Assembly: GCA_026545225.1 (NCBI GenBank)
Contig: CM048848.1
Location: 50,265,806 to 50,329,805, forward strand
From: Cornus controversa
Taxonomy: Eukaryota > Streptophyta > Magnoliopsida > Cornales > Cornaceae
Direction of reading: 5' to 3'
DNA: 64,000 nucleotides
The translations under genes were made by a program, and so were the position numbers. Position 1 is the stretch's first letter, and every line of letters begins with the position of its first letter. Below, piece by piece: positions 1 to 14,208 of this stretch. The notes under the pieces were generated by a model. The model did not search any database, had not been told where the DNA came from, and was given only the letters and a program-made list of their open reading frames with translations.

Positions 1-1
1 T

Positions 2-357
2 GAATTCAAAGTCATGAAATTTCAAACATAAATGAATTGTACGAAAATTCTGATGTGGATATGAAAAATTAACGTTTATTTTATTCAAGTACGCAAAATA
101 CCATTACTATTTTTACAACCAGTGATAAAAAAAAAATCAACTAAATTGTGATCACGAGTTTTGAAAATAGTCTTGCCTACGTGCACAAAATTGGTGATGC
201 AAAAATGGATATCGAGTTTGATAACCTGATCGGCTAAGGATAGTTTATTTAATAAGTAAAATAAAATAAATTGATAAGAAAAGAGAAGGGCAAATAATGA
301 TTGGAGTAGGGAAAATTACAAATACGTGGACTTTTGGAATCAAATTTACAAATGCAT
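2..357 (+). repeat. Monomer type A (example), ~356 bp deletion derivative
   Basis: Type A opens the higher-order repeat. Compared with C, D and E it lacks the roughly 130 bp that normally carry the TATGTATTGGTCATTGAG block and the stretch around it. Its sequence jumps from GATGCAAAAA directly to GGATATCGAGTTTGATAACC. It also carries private changes such as CAAGTACGCAAAATACC and a GATCACGAG segment. An A unit begins nearly every HOR in both HOR domains and is absent from the middle zone between 34.1 and 40.7 kb. Confidence 0.9.
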
Positions 358-699
358 GAAGTCAAAGTCATGAAATTTTAAAAAAATGAATTGTCCTAAA
401 ATGGTGATGTAGATATGAAAAAATACTGTTTATTTTATTCCAGCACACAACCTACTCTAAATATTTTCACAAATAGTGATAAAAAAAAAAAGAGAAAAAA
501 CTAAATTTTGATCATTTATTAGCAAAATTGTCTTCACAAAAAGGGGTACCTCTATTCATAAAAGTGGTGCCGACGTGCAAAAAAATAGTCATTTGATGAT
601 GATAATTTGATCACATTTTCAAAAGAGAAAGGCAAATAATTATTAGAATATATAAAATTACAAATACATGGACTTTTGGAGTCTAATTTACAAATGCAT
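358..699 (+). repeat. Monomer type B (example), ~342 bp deletion derivative
   Basis: Type B always follows A. It carries a different large deletion: sequence passes from GATCATATTTTCAAAA straight to GAGAAAGGCAAATAATT, so the second half of the normal unit, including the GATAACCTGATCGA landmark, is missing. B shares the 'AAAATAGTCTT' variant with A, which suggests the two have a common ancestor or have exchanged sequence. Marker changes include GGGGTACCTCTATTCATAAA and GGTGCCGACGTGC. Confidence 0.9.
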
Positions 700-1204
700 G
701 AAGTCAAATTAATGGAATTTCAAAAAAATCAATTGTCCGATAATGCTGATGTGGATCTAAAAAAATACAGTATATTTTATTCTAGTACACAAACTATTCA
801 TACTATTTTAACCACCTGTAATAAAAAATAAAAAAACCTAAATTTTGAAATATTTTTCACAAAAAGTTGAACCTCTATCCACAAAAGTGGTCCATACTTT
901 CGCAAAACTGGTAATGAGAAATTTGAGTCATCTAATGATGATAATTTGATCACATTCTCAAATCAGATGTATTGGTCATTGAGAGATTACTACTACATGA
1001 GTACTTTAATATATGTTTCATGTTATTACTTTTTTTGTTGTAATAACCCAACGGATATCTGATTTGATAACCTGATCGACTAAGAATTGTTTTTTTCAAA
1101 AAATATAATAAAATAAATTGATATCAAAAGAGAAGGGCAAATAATGATTAGAATACAAAAAATTACAAATACATGGACTTTTGGATTCTAATTTACAAAT
1201 TCAT
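700..1204 (+). repeat. Monomer type C (example), 505 bp full-length unit
   Basis: Type C is the full-length unit against which the others can be described. It contains the 25 bp segment around TTGAAATATTTTTCACAAAAAG that D lacks, and the complete 3' half with TATGTATTGGTCATTGAGAG and GATAACCTGATCGACTAAG. A subtype, here called C2, has GATCGGAAAAAACACAG (or GATCGAAAAAAACACAG) and AGTAGAACCTC, and occurs only directly before E (for example 8286-8790). Confidence 0.9.
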
Positions 1205-1684
1205 GAAGTCAAATTAATGGAATTTCAAAAAAATCAATTATCCGATAATGTTGATGTGGATCTGAAAAAATACAGTATATTTTATTCTAGTACACAAACT
1301 ATTCATACTATTTTAACCACCTGTAATAAAAAATAAAAAAACCTAAATTAACCTCTATCCACAATAAGTGTTCCATACTTTCACAAAACTGGTAATGAGA
1401 AATTTGAGGCATCTAATGATGATAATTTGATCATATTCTCAAAACATATGTATTGGTCATTGAGAGATTACTATTACATGAGTACTTTAATATATGTTTA
1501 ATGTTATTAGTTTTTTTGTTGTAATAACCCAACGGATATCTGATTTGATAACCTGATCGACTAAGGATTGTTTTTTTAAAAAAATATAATAAAATAAATT
1601 GATATCAAAAGAGAAGGCAAATAATGATTAGAATACAAAAAATTACAAATACATGGACTTTTGGATTCTAATTTACAAATTCAT
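1205..1684 (+). repeat. Monomer type D (example), ~481 bp
   Basis: Type D equals C minus 25 bp: CCTAAATT joins directly to AACCTCTATCC. It also has the linked change CAATAAGTGTTCC (left domain) or CAATAAGTGGTCC (right domain). This copy is 480 bp because one G is missing from the GAAGGGC motif near 1617. D alternates with C in the left domain and replaces C altogether in the right domain. Confidence 0.9.
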
Positions 1685-2200
1685 GAAGTCAAATTAACGA
1701 AATTTCAAAAAAATCAATTGTCCGATAATGTTTATGTGGATGTGAAAAAATACGGTTTATTTTATTCTAGTACACAAACTTTTCATATTATTTTGACAGC
1801 CTGTGATAAAAAAAATAAAAATAAAAAAACTAAATTTTTAAATATTTTTCACAAAAAGTTGTACGTCTATCCACAAAAGTGGTGCATACGTGCACAAAAA
1901 AGGTAATGAAAAATTTGAGTCATCTGATGACGATAATTTGATCAGATTCTAAAATAATATTTATTTGTCATTGAGAAATTAGTACTACATGAGTACTTTC
2001 ATATATGTTTAATGTTGTTCCTTTTTTTGATCTAATAACTGAACGGATATTTGATTTGATAACCTGATCGGCAATGGATTATTTTTTTTTTAAATATAAT
2101 AAAATAAAATAAATTGATATCAGAAGAAAAGGGCAAACAATTATTAGAATTGGGAAAATTACAAAAACATGGACTTTTGGAGTTTAATTTACAAATGCAT
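1685..2200 (+). repeat. Monomer type E (example), ~516 bp, closes the HOR
   Basis: Type E closes each higher-order repeat. It is marked by GTTTATGTGGATGTGAAAAA, TTTTGACAGCCTGTG (TTTTGACAACCTGTG in the right domain), ATACGTGCACAAAA, and a 3' end with GTTGTTCC and GATCGRCAATGGATTA. It contains an open frame of 62-96 codons depending on the copy. In the left domain a poly-A insertion shifts that frame, so the predicted ends differ between domains. Confidence 0.9.
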
Positions 2201-4400
2201 GAATTCAAAGTCATGAAATTTCAAACATAAATGAATTGTACGAAAATTCTGATGTGGATATGAAAAATTAACGTTTATTTTATTCAAGTACGCAAAATAC
2301 CATTACTATTTTTACAACCAGTGATAAAAAAAAAATCAACTAAATTGTGATCACGAGTTTTGAAAATAGTCTTGCCTACGTGCACAAAATTGGTGATGCA
2401 AAAATGGATATCGAGTTTGATAACCTGATCGGCTAAGGATAGTTTATTTAATAAGTAAAATAAAATAAATTGATAAGAAAAGAGAAGGGCAAATAATGAT
2501 TGGAGTAGGGAAAATTACAAATACGTGGACTTTTGGAATCAAATTTACAAATGCATGAAGTCAAAGTCATGAAATTTTAAAAAAATGAATTGTCCTAAAA
2601 TGGTGATGTAGATATGAAAAAATACTGTTTATTTTATTCCAGCACACAACCTACTCTAAATATTTTCACAAATAGTGATAAAAAAAAAAAGAGAAAAAAC
2701 TAAATTTTGATCATTTATTAGCAAAATTGTCTTCACAAAAAGGGGTACCTCTATTCATAAAAGTGGTGCCGACGTGCAAAAAAATAGTCATTTGATGATG
2801 ATAATTTGATCACATTTTCAAAAGAGAAAGGCAAATAATTATTAGAATATATAAAATTACAAATACATGGACTTTTGGAGTCTAATTTACAAATGCATGA
2901 AGTCAAATTAATGGAATTTCAAAAAAATCAATTGTCCGATAATGCTGATGTGGATCTAAAAAAATACAGTATATTTTATTCTAGTACACAAACTATTCAT
3001 ACTATTTTAACCACCTGTAATAAAAAATAAAAAAACCTAAATTTTGAAATATTTTTCACAAAAAGTTGAACCTCTATCCACAAAAGTGGTCCATACTTTC
3101 GCAAAACTGGTAATGAGAAATTTGAGTCATCTAATGATGATAATTTGATCACATTCTCAAATCAGATGTATTGGTCATTGAGAGATTACTACTACATGAG
3201 TACTTTAATATATGTTTCATGTTATTACTTTTTTTGTTGTAATAACCCAACGGATATCTGATTTGATAACCTGATCGACTAAGAATTGTTTTCTTCAAAA
3301 AATATAATAAAATAAATTGATATCAAAAGAGAAGGGCAAATAATGATTAGAATACAAAAAATTACAAATACATGGACTTTTGGATTCTAATTTACAAATT
3401 CATGAAGTCAAATTAATGGAATTTCAAAAAAATCAATTATCCGATAATGTTGATGTGGATCTGAAAAAATACAGTATATTTTATTCTAGTACACAAACTA
3501 TTCATACTATTTTAACCACCTGTAATAAAAAATAAAAAAACCTAAATTAACCTCTATCCACAATAAGTGTTCCATACTTTCACAAAACTGGTAATGAGAA
3601 ATTTGAGGCATCTAATGATGATAATTTGATCATATTCTCAAAACATATGTATTGGTCATTGAGAGATTACTATTACATGAGTACTTTAATATATGTTTAA
3701 TGTTATTAGTTTTTTTGTTGTAATAAGCCAACGGATATCTGATTTGATAACCTGATCGACTAAGGATTGTTTTTTTTAAAAAATATAATAAAATAAATTG
3801 ATATCAAAAGAGAAGGGCAAATAATGATTAGAATACAAAAAATTACAAATACATGGACTTTTGGATTCTAATTTACAAATTCATGAAGTCAAATTAATGA
3901 AATTTCAAAAAAATCAATTGTCCGATAATGTTTATGTGGATGTGAAAAAATACGGTTTATTTTATTCTAGTACACAAACTTTTCATATTATTTTGACAGC
4001 CTGTGATAAAAAAAATAAAAATAAAAAAACTAAATTTTTAAATATTTTTCACAAAAAGTTGTACGTCTATCCACAAAAGTGGTGCATACGTGCACAAAAA
4101 AGGTAATGAAAAATTTGAGTCATCTGATGACGATAATTTGATCAGATTCTAAAATAATATTTATTTGTCATTGAGAAATTACTACTACATGAGTACTTTC
4201 ATATATGTTTAATGTTGTTCCTTTTTTTGATCTAATAACTGAACGGATATTTGATTTGATAACCTGATCGGCAATGGATTATTTTTTTTTTAAATATAAT
4301 AAAATAAAATAAATTGATATCAGAAGAAAAGGGCAAACAATTATTAGAATTGGAAAAATTACAAAAACATGGACTTTTGGAGTTTAATTTACAAATGCAT
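2201..4400 (+). repeat. HOR 2: A-B-C-D-E
   Basis: A 2200 bp unit with the same monomer order as HOR 1 and shared private variants, for example CAGCACACAACC in B and AATGCTGATG in C. Confidence 0.92.
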
Positions 4401-6600
4401 GAATTCAAAGTCATGAAATTTCAAACATAAATGAATTGTACGAAAATTCTGATGTGGATAAGAAAAATTAACGTTTATTTTATTCAAGTACGCAAAATAC
4501 CATTACTATTTTTACAACCTGTGATAAAAAAAAAAAATCAACTAAATTGTGATCACGAGTTTTGAAAATAGTCTTGCCTACGTGCACAAAATTGGTGATG
4601 CAAAAATGGATATCGAGTTTGATAACCTGATCGGCTAAGGATAGTTTATTTAATAAGTAAAATAAAATAAATTGATAAGAAAAGACAAGGGCAAATAATG
4701 ATTGGAGTAGGGAAAATTACAAATACGTGGACTTTTGGAATCAAATTTCCAAATGCATGAAGTCAAAGTCATGAAATTTTAAAAAAATGAATTGTCCTAA
4801 AATGGTGATGTAGATATGAAAAAATACTGTTTATTTTATTGCAGTAGACAACCTACTCTAAATATTTTCACAAATAGTGATAAAAAAAAAAGAGAAAAAA
4901 CTAAATTTTGATCATTTGTTAGCAAAATTGTCTTCACAAAAAGGGGTACCTCTATTCATAAAAGTGGTGCCGACGTGCAAAAAAATAGTCATTTGATGAT
5001 GATAATTTGATCACATTTTCAAAAGAGAAAGGCAAATAATTATTAGAATATATAAAATTACAAATACATGGACTTCTGGAGTCTAATTTACAAATGCATG
5101 AAGTCAAATTAATGGAATTTCAAAAAAATCAATTGTCCGATAATGCTGATGTGGATCTGAAAAAATACAGTATATTTTATTCTAGTACACAAACTATTCA
5201 TACTATTTTAACCACCTGTAATAAAAAATAAAAAAACCTAAATTTTGAAATATTTTTCACAAAAAGTTGAACCTCTATCCACAAAAGTGGTTCATACTTT
5301 CACAAAACTGGTAATGAGAAATTTGAGTCATGTAATGATGATAATTTGATCATATTCTCAAATCATATGTATTGGTCATTGAGAGATTACTACTACATGA
5401 GTACTTTAATATATGTTTAATGTTATTACTTTTTTTGTTGTAATAACCCAACGGATATTTGATTTGATAACCTGATCGACTAAGAATTGTTTTTTTCAAA
5501 AAATATAATAAAATAAATTGATATCAAAAGAGAAGGGCAAATAATGATTAGAATACAAAAAATTACAAATACATGGACTTTTGGATTCTAATTTACAAAT
5601 TCATGAAGTCAAATTAATGGAATTTCAAAAAAATCAATTATCCGATAATGTTGATGTGGATCTGAAAAAATACAGTATATTTTATTCTAGTACACAAACT
5701 ATTCATACTATTTTAGCCACCTGTAATAAAAAATAAACAAACCTAAATTAACCTCTATCCACAGTAAGTGTTCCATACTTTCACAAAACTGGTAATGAGA
5801 AATTTGAGTCATTTAACGATGATAATTTGATCATATTCTCAAATCATTTGTATTGGTCATTGAGAGATTACTACTACATGAGTACTTTAATATATGTTTA
5901 ATGTTATTACTTTTTTTGATGTAATAATCCAACGGATATCTGATTTGATAACCTGATCGACTAAGAATTGTTTTTTTCAAAAAATATAATAAAATAAATT
6001 GATATCAAAAGAGAATGGCAAATAATGATTAGAATACAAAAAATTACAAATACATGGACTTTTGGATTCTAATTTACAAATTCATGAAGTCAAATTAATG
6101 GAATTTCAAAAAAATCAATTGTCCGATAATGTTTATGTGGATGTGAAAAAATACGGTCTATTTTATTCTAGTACACAAACTGTTCATGTTATTTTGACAG
6201 CCTGTGATAAAAAAAATAAAAATAAAAAAACTAAATTTTTAAATATTTTTCACAAAAAGTTGTACGTCTATCCACAAAAGTGGTGCATACGTGCACAAAA
6301 AAGGTAATGAAAAATTTGAGTCATCTGATGACGATAATTTGATCAGATTCGAAAATAATATTTATTTGTCATTGAGAAATTACTACTACATGAGTACTTT
6401 CATATATGTTTAATGTCGTTCCTTTTTTTGATCTAATAACTGAACGGATATTTGATTTGATAACCTGATCGACAATGGATTTTTTTTTTTTAAATATAAT
6501 AAAATAAAATAAATTGGTATCAGAAGAAAAGGGCAAATAATCATTAGAATAGGGAAAATTACAAAAACATGGACTTTTGGAGTTTAATTTACAAATGCAT
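4401..6600 (+). repeat. HOR 3: A-B-C-D-E
   Basis: A 2200 bp unit in the same order, but more diverged from HOR 1 and 2 than those are from each other. Examples are GCAGTAGACAACC in B and TTTAGCCACC in D. Confidence 0.92.
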
Positions 6601-9304
6601 GAAGTCAAAATCATGAAATTTCAAACATAAATGAATTGCACGAAAATGCTGATGTGGATATGAAAAATTAACGTTTATTTTATTCAAGTACGCAAAATAC
6701 CAATACTATTTTTACAACCAGTGATAAAAAAAAAAAATCAACTAAATTGTGATCACGGGTTTTGAAAATAGTCTTGCCTACGTGCACAAAATTGGTGATG
6801 CAAAAATGGATATCGAGTTTGATAACCTGATCGGCTAAGGATAGTTTATTTAATAAGTAAAATAAAATAAATTGATAACAAAAGAGAAGGGCAAATAATG
6901 ATTGGAGTAGGGAAAATTACAAAAACGTGGACTTTTGGAATCAAATTTACAAATGCATGAAGTCAAAGTCATGAAATTTTAAAAAAATGAATTGTCCTAA
7001 CATGGTGATGTAGATATGAAAAAATACTGTTTATTTTATTCCAGTACACAAACTACTCTAAATATTTTCACAAATAGTGATAAAAAAAAAAGAGAAAAAA
7101 CTAAATTTTGATCATTTGTTAGCAAAATAGTCTTCACAAAAAGGGGTAACTCTATTCATAAAAGTGGTGCCGACGTGCAAAAAAATAGTCATTTGATGAT
7201 GATAATTTGATCATATTTTCAAAAGAGAAAGGCAAATAATTATTAGAATATATAAAATTACAAATACATGGACTTCTGGAGTCTAATTTACAAATGCATG
7301 AAGTCAAATTAATGGAATTTCAAAAAAATCAATTGTCCGATAATGTTGATGTGGATCTGAAAAATACAGTATATTTTATTCTAGTACACAAACTATTCAT
7401 ACTATTTTAACCACCTGTAATAAAAAATAAAAAAAACCTAAATTTTGAAATATTTTTCACAAAAAGTTGAACCTCTATCCACAAAAGTGGTCCATACTTT
7501 CACAAAACTGGTAATGAGAAATTTGAGTCATCTAATGATGATAATTTGATCATATTCTCAAATCATATGTATTGGTTATTGAGAGATTACTACTACATTA
7601 GTACTTTAATATATGTTTAATGTTATTACTTTTTTTGTTGTAATAACCCAACGGATATATGATTTGATAACCTGATCGACTAAGAATTGTTTTTTTCAAA
7701 AAATATAATGAAATAAATTGATATCAAAAGAGAAGGGCAAATAATGATTAGAATACAAAAAATTACAAATACATGGACTTCTGGATTCTAATTTACAAAT
7801 TCATGAAGTCAAATTAATAGAATTTCAAAAAAATCAATTATCCGATAATGTTGATGTGGATCTGAAAAAATACAGTATATTTTATTCTACTACACAAACT
7901 ATTCATACTATTTTAACCACCTGTAATAAAAAATAAAAAAACCTAAATTAACCTCTATCCATAATAAGTGTTCCATACTTTCACAAAACTGGTAATGAGA
8001 AATTTGAGTCATCTAATGATGATAATTTGATCATATTCTCAAATCATATGTATTGGTCATTGAGAGATTACTACTACATGAGTACTTTAATATATGTTTA
8101 ATGTCATTACTTTTTTTGTTGTAATAACCCAACGGATATCTGATTTGATAACCTGATCGACTAAGAATTGTTTTTTTCAAAAATTATAATAAAATAAATT
8201 GATATCAAAAGAGAAGGGCAAATAATGATTAGAATACAAAAAATTACAAATACATGGACTTTTGGATTCTAATTTACAAATTCATGAAGTCAAATTAATG
8301 GAATTTCAAAAAAATCAATTGTCCGATAATGTTGATGTGGATCGGAAAAAACACAGTATATGTTATTCTAGTACACAAACTATTCATACTATTTTAACCA
8401 CCTGTAATAAAAAATAAAAAAACCTAAATTTTGAAATATTTTTCACAAAAAGTAGAACCTCTATCCACAAAAGTGGTCCATACTTTCACAAAACTGGTAA
8501 TGAGAAATTTAAGTCATCTAACGATGATAATTTGATCACATTCTCAAATCATATGTATTGGTCATTGAGAGATTACTACTACATGAGTACTTTAATATAT
8601 ATTTAATGTTATTACTTTTTTTGTTGTAATAATCCAACGGATATCTGAATTGATAACCTGATCGACTAAGGATTGTTTTTTTCAGAAAATATAATAAAAT
8701 AAATTGATATCAAAAGAGAAGGGCAAATAATGATTAGAATACAAAAAATTACAAATACATGGACTTTTGGATTCTAATTTACAAATTCATGAAGTCAAAT
8801 TAATGGAATTTCAAAAAATCAATTGTCCGATAATGTTTATGTGGATGTGAAAAAATACGGTTTATTTTATTCTAGTACACAAACTATTCATATTATTCTG
8901 ACAGCCTGTGATAAAAAAAATAAAAATAAAAAAACTAAATTTTTAAATATTTTTCACAAAAAGTTGTACGCCTATCCACAAAAGTGGTGCATACGTGCAC
9001 AAAAAAGGTAATGAAAAATTTGAGTCATCTGATGACGATAATTTGATCAGATTCTAAAATAATATTTATTTGTCATTGAGAAATTATTACTACATGAGTA
9101 CTTTCATATATGTTTAATGTTGTTCCTTTTTTTGATCTAATGACTGAACGGATATTTGATTTGATAACCTGATGGACAATGGATTTTTTTTTTTTAAATA
9201 TAATAAAATAAAATAAATTGATATCAGAAAAAAAGGGCAAATAATCATTAGAATAGGGAAAATTACAAAAACATGGACTTTTGGAGTTTAATTTACAAAT
9301 GCAT
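6601..9304 (+). repeat. HOR 4: A-B-C-D-C2-E
   Basis: A 2704 bp unit with one additional 505 bp C2 monomer (8286-8790) between D and E. The following E has one A fewer in the CAAAAAATCAATTG run, so its open frame starts later. Confidence 0.9.
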
Positions 9305-12300
9305 GAATTCAAAGTCATGAAATTTCAAACATAAACGAATTGTACGAAAATGCTGATGTGGATATGAAAAATTAACGTTTTTTTTATTCAAGTACGCAAA
9401 ATACCATTACTATTTTGACAACCAGCGATAAAAAAAAAATCAACTAAATTGTGTTCACGAGTTTTGAAAATAGTCTTGCCTACGTGCACAAAATTGGTGA
9501 TGCAAAAATGGATATCGAGTTTGATAACCTGATCGGCTAAGGATAGTTTATTTAATAAGTAAAATAAAATAAATTGATCACAAAAGAGAAGGGCTAATAA
9601 TGATTGGAGTAGGGAAAATTACAAATACGTGCACTTTTGGAATCAAATTTACAAATGCATGAAGTCAAAGTCATGAAATTTTAAAAAAATGAATTGTCCT
9701 AAAATGGTGATGTAGATATGAAAAAATACTGTTTATTTTATTCCAGTACACAAACTACTCTAAATATTTTCACAAATAGTGATAAAAAAAAAAAAAAGTG
9801 AAAAAACTAAATTTTGATCATTTGTTAGCAAAATAGTATTCACAAAAAGTGGTACCTCTATTCTTAAAAATGGTGCCGACGTGCAAAAAAATAGTCATTT
9901 GATGATGATAATTTGATCATATTTTCAAAAGAGAAAGGCAAATAATTATTAGAATATATAAAATTACAAATACATGGACTTCTGGAGTCTAATTTACAAA
10001 TGCATGAAGTCAAATTAATGGAATTTCAAAAAAATCAATTGTCCGATAATGTTGATGTGGATCTGAAAAATACAGTATATTTTATTCTAGTACACAAACT
10101 ATTCATACTATTTTAACCACCTGTAATAAAAAATAAAAAAACCTAAATTTTGAAATATTTTTCACAAAAAGTAGAACCTCCATCCACAAAAGTGGTCCAT
10201 ACTTTCACAAAACTGTTAATGAGAAATTTAAGTCATCTAACGATGATAATTTGTTCACATTCTGAAATCATATGTATTGGTCATTGAGAGATTACTACTA
10301 CATGAGTACTTTAATATATGTTTAATGTTATTACTTTTTTTGTTGTAATAACCCAACGGATATCTGATTTGATAACCTCATCGACTAAGGATTGTTTTTT
10401 CAAATAATATAATAAAATAAATTGATATCAAAAGAGAAGGGCAAATAACGATTAGAATACAAAAAATTACAAATACATGGACTTTTGGATTCTAATTTAC
10501 AAATTCATGAAGTCAAATTAATGGAATTTCAAAAAAATCAATTATCCGATAATGTTGATGTGGATCTGAAAAAATACAGTATATTTTATTCTACTACACA
10601 AACTATTCATACTATTTTAACCACCTGTAATAAAAAATAAAAAAACCTAAATTAACCTCTATCCACAATAAGTGTTCCATACTTTCACAAAACTGGTAAT
10701 GAGAAATTTGAGGCATCTAATGATGATAATTTGATCATATTCTCAAATCATATGTATTGGTCATTGAGAGATTACTACTACATGAGTACTTTAATATATG
10801 TTTAATGTTATTACTTTTTTTGTTGTAATAACCCAACGGATATTTGATTTGATAACCTGATCGACTAAGAATTGTTTTTTTCAAAAGATATAATAAAATA
10901 AATTGATATCAAAAGAGAAGGGCAAATAATGATTAGAATTCAAAAAATTACAAATACATGGACTTTTGGATTCTAATTTACAAATTCATGAAGTCAAATT
11001 AATGGGATTTCAAAAAAATCAATTATCCGATAATGTTGATGTGGATCTGAAAAAATACAGTATATTTTATTCTAGTACACAAACTATTCATACTATTTTA
11101 GCCACCTGTAATAAAAAATAAACAAACCTAAATTAACCTCTGTCCACAATAAGTGTTCCATACTTTCACAAAACTGGTAATGAGAAATTTGAGTCATTTA
11201 ATGATGATAATTTGATCATATTCTCAAATCATATGTATTGGTCATTGAGAGATTACTACTACATGAGTACTTTAATATATGTTTAATGTTATTACTTTTT
11301 TTGATGTAATAACCCAACGGATATCTGATTTGATAACCTGATCGACTAAGAATTGTTTTTTTCAAAAAATATAATAAAATAAATTGATATCAAAATAGAA
11401 GGGCAAATAATGATTAGAATACAAAAAATTACAAATACATGGACTTTTGGATTCTAATTTACAAATTCATGAAGTCAAATTAATGGAATTTCAAAAAAAT
11501 CAATTGTCCGATAATGTTGATGTGGATCGAAAAAAACACAGTATATTTTATTCTAGTACACAAACTATTCATACTATTTTAACCACCTGTAATAAAAAAT
11601 AAAAAAACCTAAATTTTGAAATATTTTTCACAAAAAGTAGAACCTCTATCCACAAAAGTGGTCCATACTTTCACAAAACTGGTAATGAGAAATTTAAGTC
11701 ATCTAAGGATGATAATTTGATCACATTCTCAAATCATATGTATTGGTCATTGAGAGATTACTACTACATGAGTACTTTAATATATGTTTAATGTTATTAC
11801 TTTTTTTGTTGTAATAACCCAACGGATATCTGATTTGATAACCTGATCGACTAAGGATTGTTTTTTTCAGAAAATAAAATAAAATAAACTGATATCAAAA
11901 GAGAAGGGCAAATAATGATTAGAATACAAAAAATTACAAATACATGGACTTTTGGATTCTAATTTACAAATTCATGAAGTCAAATTAATGGAATTTCAAA
12001 AAATCAATTGTCCGATAATGTTTATGTGGATTTGAAAAAATACGGTTTATTTTATTCTACTACACAAACTATTCATATTATTCTGACAGCCTGTGATAAA
12101 AAAAATAAAAATAAAAAAACTAAATTTTTAAATATTTTTCACAAAAAGTTGTACGCCTATCCACAAAAGTGGTGCATACGTGCACAAAAAAGGTAATGAA
12201 AAATTTGAGTCATCTGATGACGATAATTTGATCAGATTCTAAAATAATATTTATTTGTCATTGAGAAATTACTACTACATGAGTACTTTCATATATGTTT

Positions 12301-12490
12301 AATGTTGTTCCTTTTTTTGATCTAATAACTGAACGGATATTTGATTTGATAACCTGATCGGCAATGGATTATTTTTTTTTTAAATATAATAAAATAAAAT
12401 AAATTGATATCAGAAGAAAAGGGCAAACAATTATTAGAATAGGGAAAATTACAAAAACATGGACTTTTGGAGTTTAATTTACAAATGCAT
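9305..12490 (+). repeat. HOR 5: A-B-C-D-D-C2-E
   Basis: A 3186 bp unit with two consecutive D monomers and then C2. The first C is a mosaic: its 5' half is ordinary C and its 3' half has the C2 markers AAGTCATCTAACGATG. Confidence 0.9.
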
Positions 12491-14208
12491 GAATTCAAAG
12501 TCATGAAATTTCAAACATAAATGAATTGTACGAAAATGCTGATGTGGATATGAAAAATTAACGTTTTTTTTATTCAAGTACGCAAAATACCATTACTATT
12601 TTGACAACCAGTGATAAAAAAAAATCAACTAAATTGTGTTCACGAGTTTTGAAAATAGTCTTGCCTACGTGCGCAAAATTGGTGATGCAAAAATGGATAT
12701 CGAGTTTGATAACCTGATCGGCTAAGGATAGTTTATTTAATAAGTAAAATAAAATAAATTGATAACAAAAGAGAAGGGCTAATATTGATTGGAGTAGGGA
12801 AAATTACAAATACGTGCACTTTTGGAATCAAATTTACAAATGCATGAAGTCAAAGTCATGAAATTTTAAAAAAATGAATTGTCCTAAAATGGTGATGTAG
12901 ATATGAAAAAATACTGTTTATTTTATTCCAGTACACAAACTACTTTAAATATTTTCACAAATAGAGATAAAAAAAAAAAAAGTGAAAAAACTAAATTTTG
13001 ATCATTTGTTAGCAAAATAGTCTTCACAAAAAGGGGTACCTCTATTCTTAAAAATGGTGCTGACGTGCAAAAAAATAGTCATTTGATGATGATAATTTGA
13101 TCATATTTTCAAAAGATAAAGGCAAATAATTATTAGAATATATAAAATTACAAATACATGGACTTCTGGAGTCTAATTTACAAATGCATGAAGTCAAATT
13201 AATGGAATTTCAAAAAAATCAATTGTCCGATAATGTTGATGTGGATCTGAAAAATATAGTATATTTTATTCTAGTACACAAACTATTCATACTATTTTAA
13301 CCACCTGTAATAAAAAATAAAAAAACCTAAATTTTGAAATATTTTTCACAAAAAGTAGAACCTCCATCCACAAAAGTGGTCCATACTTTCACAAAACTGG
13401 TAATGAGAAATTTAAGTCATCTAACGATGATAATTTGATCACATTCTGAAATCATATGTATTGGTCATTGAGAGATTACTACTACATGAGTACTTTAATA
13501 TATGTTTAATGTTATTACTTTTTTTGTTGTAATAACCCAACGGATATCTGATTTGATAACCTGATCGACTAAGAATTGTTTTTTTCAAAAAATATAATAA
13601 AATAAATTGATATCAAAAGAGAAGGGCAAATAATGATTAGAATACAAAAAATTACAAATACATGGACTTTTGGATTCTAATTTACAAATTCATGAAGTCA
13701 AATTAATGGAATTTCAAAAAATCAATTGTCCGATAATGTTTATGTGGATGTGAAAAAATACGGTTTATTTTATTCTAGTACACAAACTATTCATATTATT
13801 TTGACAGCCTGTGATAAAAAAAATAAAAATAAAAAAACTAAATTTTTAAATATTTTTCACAAAAAGTTGTACGCCTATCCACAAAAGTGGTGCATACGTG
13901 CACAAAAAAGGTAATGAAAAATTTGAATCATCTGATGACGATAATTTGATCAGATTCTAAAATAATATTTATTTGTCATTGAGAAATTACTACTACATGA
14001 GTACTTTCATATATGTTTAATGTTGTTCCTTTTTTTGATCTAATAACTGAACGGATATTTGATTTGATAACCTGATCGACAATGGATTATTTTTTTTTTA
14101 AATATAATAAAATAAAATAAATTGATATCAGAAGAAAAGGGCAAATAATCATTAGAATAGGGAAAATTACAAAAACATGGACTTTTGGAGTTTAATTTAC
14201 AAATGCAT
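12491..14208 (+). repeat. HOR 6: A-B-C-E (contracted)
   Basis: A contracted HOR of 1718 bp. The single C is a C/C2 mosaic and is followed by an E of the C2-linked type. This is what unequal exchange between a C and a downstream C2 would leave. Confidence 0.9.

Larger units (their letters stand above)
2..2200 (+). repeat. HOR 1: A-B-C-D-E
   Basis: First complete higher-order repeat, 2199 bp. It is nearly identical to the next one; I saw about eight single-base differences or one-base indels by eye. Confidence 0.92.
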
